A stretch of 15,664 nucleotides of DNA from assembly GCF_002293435.1 (NCBI RefSeq), contig NZ_DBDF01000093.1:1-15664 (forward strand), written 5' to 3'. Positions 1-7,368 of this stretch are shown in pieces. A program made the translations under genes and the position numbers. The notes below the pieces were generated by a model that saw only the letters and a list, made by a program, of their open reading frames with translations, was not told where the DNA came from and searched no databases. Positions within the stretch are counted from its first letter, which is position 1; each line of letters opens with the position of its first letter. This stretch comes from Bacteroides sp. UBA939 (GTDB lineage: Bacteria; Bacteroidota; Bacteroidia; Bacteroidales; Bacteroidaceae).

Positions 1-165
1 AACATAGCGCAGCATTTAAAAATCCGCGTCATCCGCGTTATCCGCGTCTAAAGAATTGCTTGTATTGCGCAGCAATCGGATTGAGATTCCGTTTCGCTAT
101 ATTATCATTCATAGTATAAACTAATTATGAACAGCTACCTATGAATAATGCAGGTTAGGTAAAGA
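1..165. repeat. Degraded intergenic repeat mosaic with three tandem 9-mers
   Basis: Positions 22-48 are three consecutive 9-bp units (ATCCGCGTC, ATCCGCGTT, ATCCGCGTC). Positions 87-112 (core TTCCGTTTCGCT) and 141-157 (core AATGCAGGTTA) resemble, in order, parts of the right arm of the foldback element at 14211-14474 (TTCCGCTTCGCT near 14387 and AATGTAGGTTA near 14431). I read the segment as decayed copies of one dispersed intergenic repeat family. The remainder, 166-273, is AT-rich and shows no gene. No ORF in 1-347 looks real. Confidence 0.6.
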
Positions 166-273
166 TTAAGTAAACTTTAAGATTTATTCTCAATGCATCC
201 TCTATACCTTTAATAAATGCTAATATAATAATCTTTTAGAAGAAAACTCAATTAACGAAACAAGTTTTCTTCC

Positions 274-281
274 TATATTTG
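274..281 (+). promoter_or_regulatory. Bacteroides-type -7 element for the TetR gene
   Basis: TATATTTG fits the Bacteroides primary-sigma -7 consensus TAnnTTTG. It lies 66 bp before the TetR start and implies a leader of about 60 nt. No convincing -33 TTTG element is seen upstream, so strength is uncertain. Confidence 0.5.
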
Positions 282-347
282 CACGGTTTTATTCCGGATG
301 CGGGTGTCTTCCTGCTTTGGAAATATGCAAACTTAAAGGGACATTAA

Positions 348-1004
348 ATGAGAATAGACGATAATTTGAAAGAACACCTTTCGAAGTTAGAGTTACGGGA
401 ACGTATCGTAGAATTAGCTCTTGATTCTTTTGCTACCCATGGAATCAAGAGTATTACAATGGATGAGATTGCTACTACATTAGGTATTTCCAAACGTACA
501 TTGTATGAAGTGTTTCCTGATAAAGAAACATTATTGTTGGAATGCCTCAAGAAAGCACAATCCGAAGGAGCAGCTTATGTTAAGGAAGTGTGTGAAACAA
601 CTTCGAATGTATTGGAAGTTTTGTTGAAAATATACCAGCGGACGATTGAGAAATATCACAGTACCAATAAGAAGTTCTATGAGGATATGAAGAAATATCC
701 GAAAGTATATGAGTCGTTGGTGAAACGCCATGACGAGAATTACGAAGAGAAAAAAGCGTTCTTTAATTTAGGTGTACAGCAAGGGCTTTTCCGCGATGAT
801 ATCAACTTTACTATTGTGAACATGTTGATGCACGAACAGTTTGCGGTGCTTATGAATACTGATATTTTTAAAGAATATTCTTTTGTGGACGTATATGAAT
901 CCATCATGTTCACTCATCTTCGTGGAATTTCAACGGAGAAAGGCGCCAGCAAACTGGATGAATTCATTCAGACGTATCGCAAGGAGCACCAGGTGAAGGA
1001 TTAA
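348..1004 (+). CDS. TetR/AcrR-family transcriptional regulator
   Basis: A 218-residue protein with the layout of a TetR-type one-component regulator: an N-terminal helix-turn-helix DNA-binding domain and a helical C-terminal ligand and dimer domain. The stretch at about residues 18-65 is a clear TetR_N signature, with ITMDEIATTLGISKRTLYEVF followed by DKETLL, typical of recognition helices in this family. The C-terminal part (about 70-218) is not diagnostic for a ligand. The ATG at 348 is the first good start after the -7 motif at 274. The gene is co-oriented with and directly upstream of a tripartite RND efflux set that has its own promoter, the usual position of a local repressor of a drug pump. 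That it represses this pump is inferred from position; no operator palindrome stands out near 1141. Confidence 0.92.
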   Translation: MRIDDNLKEHLSKLELRERIVELALDSFATHGIKSITMDEIATTLGISKRTLYEVFPDKETLLLECLKKAQSEGAAYVKEVCETTSNVLEVLLKIYQRTIEKYHSTNKKFYEDMKKYPKVYESLVKRHDENYEEKKAFFNLGVQQGLFRDDINFTIVNMLMHEQFAVLMNTDIFKEYSFVDVYESIMFTHLRGISTEKGASKLDEFIQTYRKEHQVKD

Positions 1005-1026
1005 TCAGCCCTCATAATAATACTTA

Positions 1027-1134
1027 TTGAATATAAAAAAGATAATTTTGGTTGCGGAATTCATCGATTATAATCCGGAGTTTACCGGTTTTTCCAATGT
1101 ATATCATCCGGAAGAACTGTGTGGAGATGAATAG
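1027..1134 (+). other. Possible small ORF or gene remnant (35 codons, TTG start)
   Basis: In the 195-bp gap between the TetR gene and the outer-membrane factor gene there is an open frame with a TTG start at 1027 and a TAG stop at 1132-1134. Its translation begins MNIKKIILVAEF and ends EELCGDE, a mix of hydrophobic and charged residues that looks more protein-like than random AT-rich spacer. It ends 6 bp before the -7 element of the next operon. There is no ATG, no ribosome binding site and no recognised family. It may be chance, a micro-protein, or the tail of a decayed gene. Confidence 0.15.
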
Positions 1135-1140
1135 ACTGTT

Positions 1141-1148
1141 TACCTTTG
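1141..1148 (+). promoter_or_regulatory. -7 element for the RND efflux operon
   Basis: TACCTTTG matches TAnnTTTG exactly and lies 51 bp before the ATG at 1200, giving a leader of roughly 45 nt. The -33 region is weak, which is common for genes under local repressor control. This is the likely start of the transcript for the efflux genes and the PII-like gene. Confidence 0.55.
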
Positions 1149-1199
1149 CCCCCGAATCAAAAACGAAGTAGTCTTAATTAATTTTATAGATTGATTTTT

Positions 1200-2540
1200 A
1201 TGGATAAACAACTGTTTTTAGTAGGTAGAAAAATGTTTCTTACCCTTGCCATGATAATGGCTGTTGCCCATGTACAGGCACAAGAAACAAAAAACACCTT
1301 AATTTTAACTCTTAACAAAGCACTGGAAATAGCGCTTAGCGACAATCCTACAATTAAGGTAGCTGAAGAGGAAATAGCCCTGAAGAAAGTGGCTGACAAG
1401 GAAATGTGGCAAAATCTATTGCCCGAAGTGAATATTGGCGGTTCGTGGGATCATACAATTACCGCTGCCACAATAAGTCTTGGAGAACAGTCTTTTAAGA
1501 TGGGGCGGGATAATTCAAATACCGTAGCCGGGGCATTGAGTGTCAGTCTGCCTCTGTTTGCCCCTTCGGTTTACAAAGCAATGTCTATAACGAAGACGGA
1601 CATTGAATTGGCAGTCGAAAAGTCCCGCGCTTCCAAACTGGATTTGGTAAATCAAGTGACCAAGGCTTACTACCAGTTGATGCTGGCGCAAGACTCTTAT
1701 GATGTTTTGCAGAAAAGCTATAAGTTGGCGGAAGACAACTTCAATGTAGTCAATGCCATGTTCCAGCAAGGCGCCGTTAGTGAGTTCGACAAGATTAGCG
1801 CTGAAGTACAGATGCGTAGCATTAAGCCCAGCGTGATTTCGGCAGGTAATGCCGTCACTTTGTCCAAGCTCCAACTGAAGGTTCTGATGGGAGTAACTGC
1901 TGATATAGACCTCAAGATAAATGACAATCTCTCTAATTATGAAACGGACTTGTTTGCCAACCAACTCGATAAGGTAAACGAAGGCCTGACAAACAACACT
2001 ACGATGAAGCAACTTGACCTGAATATGAAGTTGCTCAATCAGAATGTGAAATCCCTGAAAACAAACTTTATGCCGACACTCGGAATGAGTTTTAATTATC
2101 AGTATCAGTCGCTCTACAATAGTGGCTATAACATCTTTAACTATAACTGGGCAGGTAGCTCTTCATTGATGTTTAGCCTGAGTGTTCCCCTTTATAGGGC
2201 AAGTAACTTTACTAAACTGAAAACTGCACGGATTCAGATACGTCAGTTACAGGAAAGCCGTACGGATGCAGAGCGCAAACTCAATATGCAGGTTACCAGT
2301 TATCAGAAAAACATGGCGGCAAGTTCCGAACAAGTAGTAAGTAACAAAGAGAATGTAATGCAAGCCCAAAAGGCGGTAGAGATAGCCGGAAAGCGCTATG
2401 AAGTAGGTAGAGGTACGGTTCTGGAACTGAACAGTTCGCAGGTGTCACTCACTCAGGCCGAGCTTACTTATAACCAATCTATTTACGACTATCTGGTATC
2501 TAAGGCTGACCTTGACCAGGTTTTAGGCCGCAACTATTAA
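1200..2540 (+). CDS. TolC-family outer-membrane efflux factor
   Basis: The outer-membrane channel of a tripartite RND pump, 446 residues from the ATG at 1200, near the usual 420-480 for the family. A signal peptide is visible (n-region with Arg-Lys near residues 10-11, hydrophobic FLTLAMIMAVAH, cleavage near VQAQ). The mature protein has two outer-membrane-efflux (OEP) repeats, each with long alpha-helical barrel segments; the first starts at ALEIALSDNPTIKVAEEEI and the second shows AQKAVEIAGKRYEVGRGTVLELNSSQ, a typical TolC pattern. An in-frame TTG at 1191 would add three residues, but ATG 1200 is preferred; an internal ATG at 1233 would give a shorter, also plausible, signal peptide. It is the first gene of the efflux set and is followed after 33 bp by the fusion protein gene. 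The substrate cannot be read from sequence. Confidence 0.93.
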   Translation: MDKQLFLVGRKMFLTLAMIMAVAHVQAQETKNTLILTLNKALEIALSDNPTIKVAEEEIALKKVADKEMWQNLLPEVNIGGSWDHTITAATISLGEQSFKMGRDNSNTVAGALSVSLPLFAPSVYKAMSITKTDIELAVEKSRASKLDLVNQVTKAYYQLMLAQDSYDVLQKSYKLAEDNFNVVNAMFQQGAVSEFDKISAEVQMRSIKPSVISAGNAVTLSKLQLKVLMGVTADIDLKINDNLSNYETDLFANQLDKVNEGLTNNTTMKQLDLNMKLLNQNVKSLKTNFMPTLGMSFNYQYQSLYNSGYNIFNYNWAGSSSLMFSLSVPLYRASNFTKLKTARIQIRQLQESRTDAERKLNMQVTSYQKNMAASSEQVVSNKENVMQAQKAVEIAGKRYEVGRGTVLELNSSQVSLTQAELTYNQSIYDYLVSKADLDQVLGRNY

Positions 2541-2573
2541 ATCAACAAGTAAAAAACAAATAATCACAACGAT

Positions 2574-3593
2574 ATGAAGAAAAGTTTTCAATTGATTGCC
2601 CTGCTCGCTGTAGCTATGTTGGGCGCATGCGGTGGTGGAGAGAATGAAAAAACTGAAACCGTAAAGGTAGAAGAAAAACCGCGAGTGAAACTGGCTTCCG
2701 TAACGGCGCGTCCTGTAGATCAGATACAGGAATACACCGCTAACGTAGAGGCTGAAGTTAAAAATAATATAGCCCCTTCCACTCCGGTACGTATCGATCG
2801 GATATTTGTAGAAGTAGGCGACCGTGTATCCAAAGGACAAAAGCTGGTGCAGATGGATGAGGCCAGCCTGAAGCAAGCTAAGTTCATGCTGGATAACCAG
2901 CAAATAGAGTTTAACCGTGCCGACGAATTATATAAGGTAGGCGGTATTTCCAAATCCCAGTGGGATGCTGCCAAGATGGCTCTGGATATACAGACGACAA
3001 CTTATAAGAACCTGATGGAAAACACGGCATTGCTTAGCCCTATCAGCGGTATAATAACAGCCCGTAACTATGATAACGGCGATATGTACGTCGGAGCCAG
3101 TCCGGTGCTGGTAGTAGAACAAATCACTCCGGTGAAGCTGATGATTAACGTTTCCGAACTTTACTTTGCCCAAGTAAAGAAAGGCACTCCCGTAGCAATT
3201 AAGGTAGATGTATATAGCGGCGAGGAGTTTACAGGAACGGTAAGTCTGGTTTATCCCACGATTGACCCCGTGACCCGTACGTTCCCCGTAGAAGTCAAGC
3301 TTGCTAATGCTGACCAGAAAGTCCGTCCGGGTATGTTTGCCCGCGCTACTCTTAACTTCGGTACTCAGGAGCATGTGGTTGTTCCCGATTTGGCTGTTGT
3401 GAAGCAGGCTGGTTCGGGCGACCGTTACGTATATGTCTATAAAGACGGTAAGGTATCCTACAATAAGGTTGAACTGGGACGTCGTATGGGTACTGAATAC
3501 GAATTGATTTCCGGTGTGCCCAATAACTCCCAGGTAGTGATAGCGGGACAAGTGCGTCTGATTAATGGGGCTGAAGTTGAAGTAGAGAAATAA
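2574..3593 (+). CDS. RND efflux periplasmic adaptor (membrane-fusion lipoprotein)
   Basis: A 339-residue adaptor that links the inner-membrane pump to the outer-membrane channel. The N-terminus is a lipoprotein signal (MKKSFQLIALLAVAMLGAC) with lipobox LGAC and predicted lipidated Cys19, followed by a Gly-rich, charged linker. The biotinyl-lipoyl-like half-motifs lie near residues 60-100 (APSTPVRIDRIFVEVGDRVSKGQKL) and 155-185 (LSPISGIITARNYDNGDMY), flanking a short alpha-hairpin. The beta-barrel and membrane-proximal domains follow, with VYPTIDPVTRTFPVEVKLAN and RPGMFARATLNF typical of HlyD/AcrA-type proteins. It lies 33 bp after the outer-membrane factor gene and 89 bp before the pump gene, the gap holding a repeat hairpin. 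The family assignment is secure; the exported compound is unknown. Confidence 0.95.
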   Translation: MKKSFQLIALLAVAMLGACGGGENEKTETVKVEEKPRVKLASVTARPVDQIQEYTANVEAEVKNNIAPSTPVRIDRIFVEVGDRVSKGQKLVQMDEASLKQAKFMLDNQQIEFNRADELYKVGGISKSQWDAAKMALDIQTTTYKNLMENTALLSPISGIITARNYDNGDMYVGASPVLVVEQITPVKLMINVSELYFAQVKKGTPVAIKVDVYSGEEFTGTVSLVYPTIDPVTRTFPVEVKLANADQKVRPGMFARATLNFGTQEHVVVPDLAVVKQAGSGDRYVYVYKDGKVSYNKVELGRRMGTEYELISGVPNNSQVVIAGQVRLINGAEVEVEK

Positions 3594-3601
3594 TGATTAA
3601 C

Positions 3602-3665
3602 GATTAGTGATCAGTGATTAGTCCTTGCATCATTATGTAACTGTACTCATCACTTATCACTCATC
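3602..3665. repeat. Inverted repeat of GTGATTA units between adaptor and pump genes
   Basis: Left arm 3602-3622 and right arm 3645-3665 are inverted repeats (18 of 21 positions match) around a 22-nt loop. Each arm is built from 7-bp units close to GTGATTA. Related units occur at 14324-14337 and 14358-14380 in the foldback element. The hairpin lies in the only large gap inside the efflux operon. There is no U-tract after the right arm, so it is not a typical intrinsic terminator, but it could reduce read-through or alter mRNA decay. Confidence 0.75.
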
Positions 3666-3682
3666 CCTAAACGCTAAATAAC

Positions 3683-6600
3683 ATGAGTTTATACGAAGGT
3701 TCGGTTAAGAAACCGATTATGACCTCCCTCTGCTTTGTGGCAGTGGTGATATTTGGTCTGTTCTCTTTGTCCAGATTACCTATCGACTTGTATCCCGATA
3801 TTGATACAAACACGATAATGGTAATGACAGCCTATCCGGGCGCCAGTGCATCGGATATTGAGAATAACGTGACCCGTCCGTTGGAAAACACGCTGAACGC
3901 TGTCAGCAACCTGAAGCACCTTTCTTCCAGGTCATCCGAGAATATGTCTCTGATCATCCTGGAGTTTGAGTTCGGCTATGATATTGACGTGCTGACAAAT
4001 GATGTGCGCGACAAGCTGGATATGGTAAATTCCCAGCTTCCGGATGATGTGGAGACTCCCATCATCTTTAAGTTCAGCACGGATATGATTCCTATCGTGT
4101 TGCTTTCCGTCCAGGCGCAAGAGAGCAATGCGGCGCTTTATAAGATTCTGGATGATGCGGTAGTGAACCCCTTGGCTCGTATTCCCGGTGTGGGTACGGT
4201 GTCCATCAGTGGTGCGCCCCAGCGCGAAATCCAGGTGTATTGCGACCCGAACAAGCTGGAAGCATACAACTTGTCTGTCGAAGCAATCAGTGCCATCATC
4301 GGTGCAGAGAACAGGAACGTGCCCGGCGGTAATTTTGATATCGGTAACGAAACCTACGCTTTGCGCGTAGAAGGTGAGTTTGTCGATAGCCGCCAGATGG
4401 AAAATATCGTTGTAGGTACATACAACGGCGCCAATGTTTACCTGCGTGATGTGGCGCGAGTTGTGGATACCGTGGAAGAACGTGCACAGGAAACTTATAA
4501 CAACGGTGTCCGGGGTGGTATGATTATTATTCAGAAACAGTCCGGTGCCAATTCGGTGGAAATATCCAAGAAAGTATTGGAATCGCTTCCCCGCTTACAA
4601 AAAAACCTTCCTGCCGACGTGAAACTGGGAATCATTCTCGATACTTCGGAGAACATTCTCAATACAATAGACAGTTTGACGGAGACGGTGGTATTTGCAT
4701 TGATATTCGTTGTGCTGGTGGTATTCCTGTTCTTGGGGCGCTGGCGTGCTACGGTGATTATCTGTATCACGATTCCGCTTTCCTTGATAGCTTCGTTCAT
4801 CTACCTGGCCATGTCGGGTAATACGATTAACATCATTTCGCTGTCCTCCCTGTCCATAGCCATTGGTATGGTAGTGGACGATGCCATTGTGGTGTTGGAG
4901 AATATCACGACACATATCGAGCGTGGTTCCGAACCGAAGCAGGCTTCAATACATGGTACGAATGAGATGGCTATTTCAGTAACCGCCTCTACGCTGACCA
5001 TGATTGCCGTATTCTTCCCGTTGACAATGGTAAGCGGTATGGCGGGAGTACTCTTCAAACAATTGGGCTGGATGATGTGCGTTATCATGGCTATCTCCTT
5101 AGTATGCTCGTTGACTCTTACTCCGATGCTCTGTTCCCGGTTGTTGCGCTTGCAGAAGAAGCAAACGAAGGCGTTCAGGTTATTTTATGCTCCGATAGAA
5201 AAAGGGTTGGATGCATTGGATACCGGATATGCCCGCATGTTGAACTGGGCAGTCCGCCATCGTTGGATGGTGCTTGTGGGCTGTATTGTGTTTTTCGGTC
5301 TCAGCTTGCTCTGTGTAAAAGGCATCGGTTCGGAGTTCTTCCCCTCACAGGATAATGCCTATGTTTCCGTGCAACTTGAGTTACCCATCGGTACGCGTAA
5401 AGAGATATCACAGGAACTGGCTCAGAAGCTGACTACACAATGGATGAAAGAATATCCCGAAGTAGAGATATGCAACTATACAGTCGGTCAGGCCGATTCG
5501 GATAACACTTTCGCTTCCATGCGCGATAATGGTTCGCATATCATATCGTTCAATATCAGTTTGTCCGACCCCGGTGACCGTGAGCGTACGCTGGATGAGA
5601 TTTGCGACCTGATGCGTGAAGACTTGAAAGCATATCCGGAGTTCAGCAAGGCGCAGGTAATCCTGGGTGGTAATAGCGGTGGTATGTCAGGACAGTCTAC
5701 AGCCGACTTTGAAATCTACGGTTACAATATGGAAGAAACCGACAGTGTGGCTGCCCGTATGAAGCGTGCATTGCAGCTGGTGAACGGGGTTAGCGAAGTA
5801 AACATTAGCCGTAGCCAGTACCAGCCGGAGTATCAGGTAGACTTCGACCGTGAGAAACTGGCTATGCATGGCTTAAACCTTTCGACTGCAGGAACCTATC
5901 TGCGTAACCGCATCAATGGCGCCACGGCATCCAAGTTCCGTGAAGACGGTGATGAGTATGACATCAAGGTGCGCTATGCTCCCGAATACCGTACCAGTCT
6001 GGAATCTATAGAGAACATCCTTATCTATAATAATAAAGGTGAAGGTATCCGCGTGAAAGAATTGGGAACGGTTGTTGAACGCTTTGCACCGCCTACCATC
6101 GAGCGTAAGGACCGTGAACGTATAATCACTGTATCCGCTGTAATTTCGGGTGCTGTTCCGTTGAGTGAGATTGTAACCGCCGGTAATGAGATTATAGACA
6201 AGATGGAAGTTCCCGCCGGTATCACTATCCAGATTTCCGGTGCGTTCGAAGACCAGCAAGAATCATTTGCTGACTTGGGTATGCTGGGCATACTGATTTT
6301 CGTTTTGGTATTCATCGTGATGGCAGCGCAATTTGAATCGTTGACGTATCCGTTTATCCTGATCTTCTCGGTATTCTTCGGGGCGAGTGGTGTATTGATC
6401 GCCTTGTTTGTTACCCAAAGCACACTGAGTGTAATGAGTCTCTTGGGTGGTATCATGCTGATTGGTATTGTGGTGAAGAACGGTATTGTGCTTCTTGACT
6501 ACACCAATCTCTGTCGTGAACGAGGGAAATCGGTTATCAATTCAGTGCTTATAGCAGGTAGAAGCCGTCTCCGTCCGGTATTGATGACAACGATGACCAC

Positions 6601-6841
6601 CATTCTTGGTATGATACCGATGGCGATAAGTACCGGTCAGGGTTCCGAAATGTGGCGTCCGATGGCAATTGCCGTAATCGGTGGTCTGGCGGTATCCACC
6701 ATTCTGACATTGATTTACGTGCCGACCATGTACTGTATGTTTGCTTCGGTAGGTATCGGACGTCAGCGCCGGAAGATACGTCAGCGCCGCGAGATGCAGG
6801 AATACTTCGATGCACACAAAGAAGAGATAATCAAAAAGTAA
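3683..6841 (+). CDS. RND (HAE1-type) inner-membrane efflux pump
   Basis: The proton-driven pump of the tripartite system, 1052 residues, close to the family norm of 1000-1070. It shows the two-fold RND layout: TM1 near residues 10-30 (after the family-typical SVKKPIMTS), a large periplasmic porter loop, TM2-6 at about 333-485, TM7 near 530-548, a second porter loop, then TM8-12 at about 865-1020. In TM4 the sequence SIAIGMVVDDAIVVLENI carries the paired aspartates Asp399-Asp400 of proton relay. Porter motifs include YPGASASDIENNVTRPLE and GVGTVSISGAPQREIQVYCDP. These point to the hydrophobic/amphiphilic efflux (AcrB-like) class rather than the heavy-metal CzcA/CusA class; TM4 has VVDDAIV, not the metal-pump DGAVV pattern. 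Its transcript probably continues into the PII-like gene. Confidence 0.96.
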   Translation: MSLYEGSVKKPIMTSLCFVAVVIFGLFSLSRLPIDLYPDIDTNTIMVMTAYPGASASDIENNVTRPLENTLNAVSNLKHLSSRSSENMSLIILEFEFGYDIDVLTNDVRDKLDMVNSQLPDDVETPIIFKFSTDMIPIVLLSVQAQESNAALYKILDDAVVNPLARIPGVGTVSISGAPQREIQVYCDPNKLEAYNLSVEAISAIIGAENRNVPGGNFDIGNETYALRVEGEFVDSRQMENIVVGTYNGANVYLRDVARVVDTVEERAQETYNNGVRGGMIIIQKQSGANSVEISKKVLESLPRLQKNLPADVKLGIILDTSENILNTIDSLTETVVFALIFVVLVVFLFLGRWRATVIICITIPLSLIASFIYLAMSGNTINIISLSSLSIAIGMVVDDAIVVLENITTHIERGSEPKQASIHGTNEMAISVTASTLTMIAVFFPLTMVSGMAGVLFKQLGWMMCVIMAISLVCSLTLTPMLCSRLLRLQKKQTKAFRLFYAPIEKGLDALDTGYARMLNWAVRHRWMVLVGCIVFFGLSLLCVKGIGSEFFPSQDNAYVSVQLELPIGTRKEISQELAQKLTTQWMKEYPEVEICNYTVGQADSDNTFASMRDNGSHIISFNISLSDPGDRERTLDEICDLMREDLKAYPEFSKAQVILGGNSGGMSGQSTADFEIYGYNMEETDSVAARMKRALQLVNGVSEVNISRSQYQPEYQVDFDREKLAMHGLNLSTAGTYLRNRINGATASKFREDGDEYDIKVRYAPEYRTSLESIENILIYNNKGEGIRVKELGTVVERFAPPTIERKDRERIITVSAVISGAVPLSEIVTAGNEIIDKMEVPAGITIQISGAFEDQQESFADLGMLGILIFVLVFIVMAAQFESLTYPFILIFSVFFGASGVLIALFVTQSTLSVMSLLGGIMLIGIVVKNGIVLLDYTNLCRERGKSVINSVLIAGRSRLRPVLMTTMTTILGMIPMAISTGQGSEMWRPMAIAVIGGLAVSTILTLIYVPTMYCMFASVGIGRQRRKIRQRREMQEYFDAHKEEIIKK

Positions 6842-6851
6842 CTAATCAGCA

Positions 6852-6884
6852 GGCGCATTAAGGGACACATCCCTTAATGTCGCC
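6852..6884 (+). promoter_or_regulatory. Strong intercistronic hairpin without U-tract
   Basis: A perfect 10-bp stem (6856-6865 with 6870-6879, CATTAAGGGA and TCCCTTAATG) closes a CACA tetraloop and extends through GGCG (6852-6855) paired with CGCC (6881-6884), with one bulged T at 6880. The bases after it are CCAAAAACAA, so it lacks the U-run of an intrinsic terminator. It sits between the pump stop codon and the ATG of the PII-like gene at 6901. A role in mRNA stability or differential expression is inferred. Confidence 0.7.
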
Positions 6885-6900
6885 CCAAAAACAATAGAAT

Positions 6901-7194
6901 ATGAAATCCGTATTAATCACTTTTGACCAGGCGTTCCATGAACATATCATGGCTACTCTGGATCGTTTGAACTGCCGTGGCTTCACGTACTGGGAACAGG
7001 TACGCGGGCGTGGTACCAAAACAGGCGAACCTCATTACGGGAGTCACGCTTGGCCCAGCATGTGTTCTGCCATTCTTACGGTAGTAGAAGACGAAAGGGT
7101 GGAACCATTGTTGAATACATTGCATCAAATGGATAAGCAAACTGAACAGTTGGGACTTCGGGCATTTGTCTGGAACATAGAGAAGTCCATATAA
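6901..7194 (+). CDS. Small PII-like (ferredoxin-fold) protein
   Basis: A 97-residue cytosolic protein with no signal peptide. The order of predicted elements is beta (SVLITFDQ), helix (FHEHIMATLDRLN), beta (GFTYWEQVRG), a loop rich in Gly, Lys and His (about residues 36-52), beta (CSAILTVVED), helix (RVEPLLNTLHQMDKQ), beta (LRAFVWNIE). This is the beta-alpha-beta-beta-alpha-beta plan of PII/GlnB-like and CutA-like trimers, and the loop lies where the PII T-loop would be. It lacks the uridylylation tyrosine context and ATP-binding signature I would expect of true GlnB, so it is PII-like only. It follows the pump gene by 59 bp and precedes the terminator, so it is probably the last gene of the efflux operon. 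A sensor or regulator of pump activity is inferred from position. Confidence 0.7.
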   Translation: MKSVLITFDQAFHEHIMATLDRLNCRGFTYWEQVRGRGTKTGEPHYGSHAWPSMCSAILTVVEDERVEPLLNTLHQMDKQTEQLGLRAFVWNIEKSI

Positions 7195-7289
7195 CCTGCA
7201 GTATGAATAATACAACAGGTATTTGCAGCTTGATTGGTATATTACCTAACGAATAAATATACTAAAGACTGTCATACCGGATATGCACG

Positions 7290-7329
7290 AGGGAAATCTC
7301 ACAAAACGTGATGATTTCCCTTTCTTTTT
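7290..7329 (+). terminator. Intrinsic terminator of the efflux operon
   Basis: A 9-bp stem (AGGGAAATC at 7290-7298 with GATTTCCCT at 7313-7321), continued by CAC/GTG (7300-7302 with 7308-7310) around an AAAAC loop, is followed by TTCTTTTT. This is a textbook Rho-independent terminator. It lies 95 bp after the PII-like stop and just before the next promoter. The preceding 7195-7289 has no other visible feature. Confidence 0.88.
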
Positions 7330-7341
7330 ATGTCTTTTCTA

Positions 7342-7349
7342 TATCTTTG
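7342..7349 (+). promoter_or_regulatory. -7 element for the SGNH-SGNH-MBOAT operon
   Basis: TATCTTTG matches TAnnTTTG and lies right after the terminator. Transcription would start near 7355-7358, leaving a very short leader before the ATG at 7369. This rules out the more upstream in-frame ATG at 7330 as the translation start. Confidence 0.65.
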
Positions 7350-7368
7350 CAACTCCTTTAAGGACAAT

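Noticed and set aside
22..48. Short tandem repeats as a CRISPR array
   Set aside because: Units are 9 bp with no spacers and no cas genes; this is a simple tandem repeat.
1073..1093. CCGG-loop-CCGG followed by TTTTT as terminator of the TetR gene
   Set aside because: The stem is only 4 bp, too weak to call.
1191..1199. TTG start giving three extra residues to the outer-membrane factor
   Set aside because: ATG at 1200 is a better start and gives a normal signal peptide.
1515..2012. Minus-strand 165-codon frame inside the outer-membrane factor gene
   Set aside because: It is an antisense shadow of a gene with clear family motifs; the translation resembles no family.
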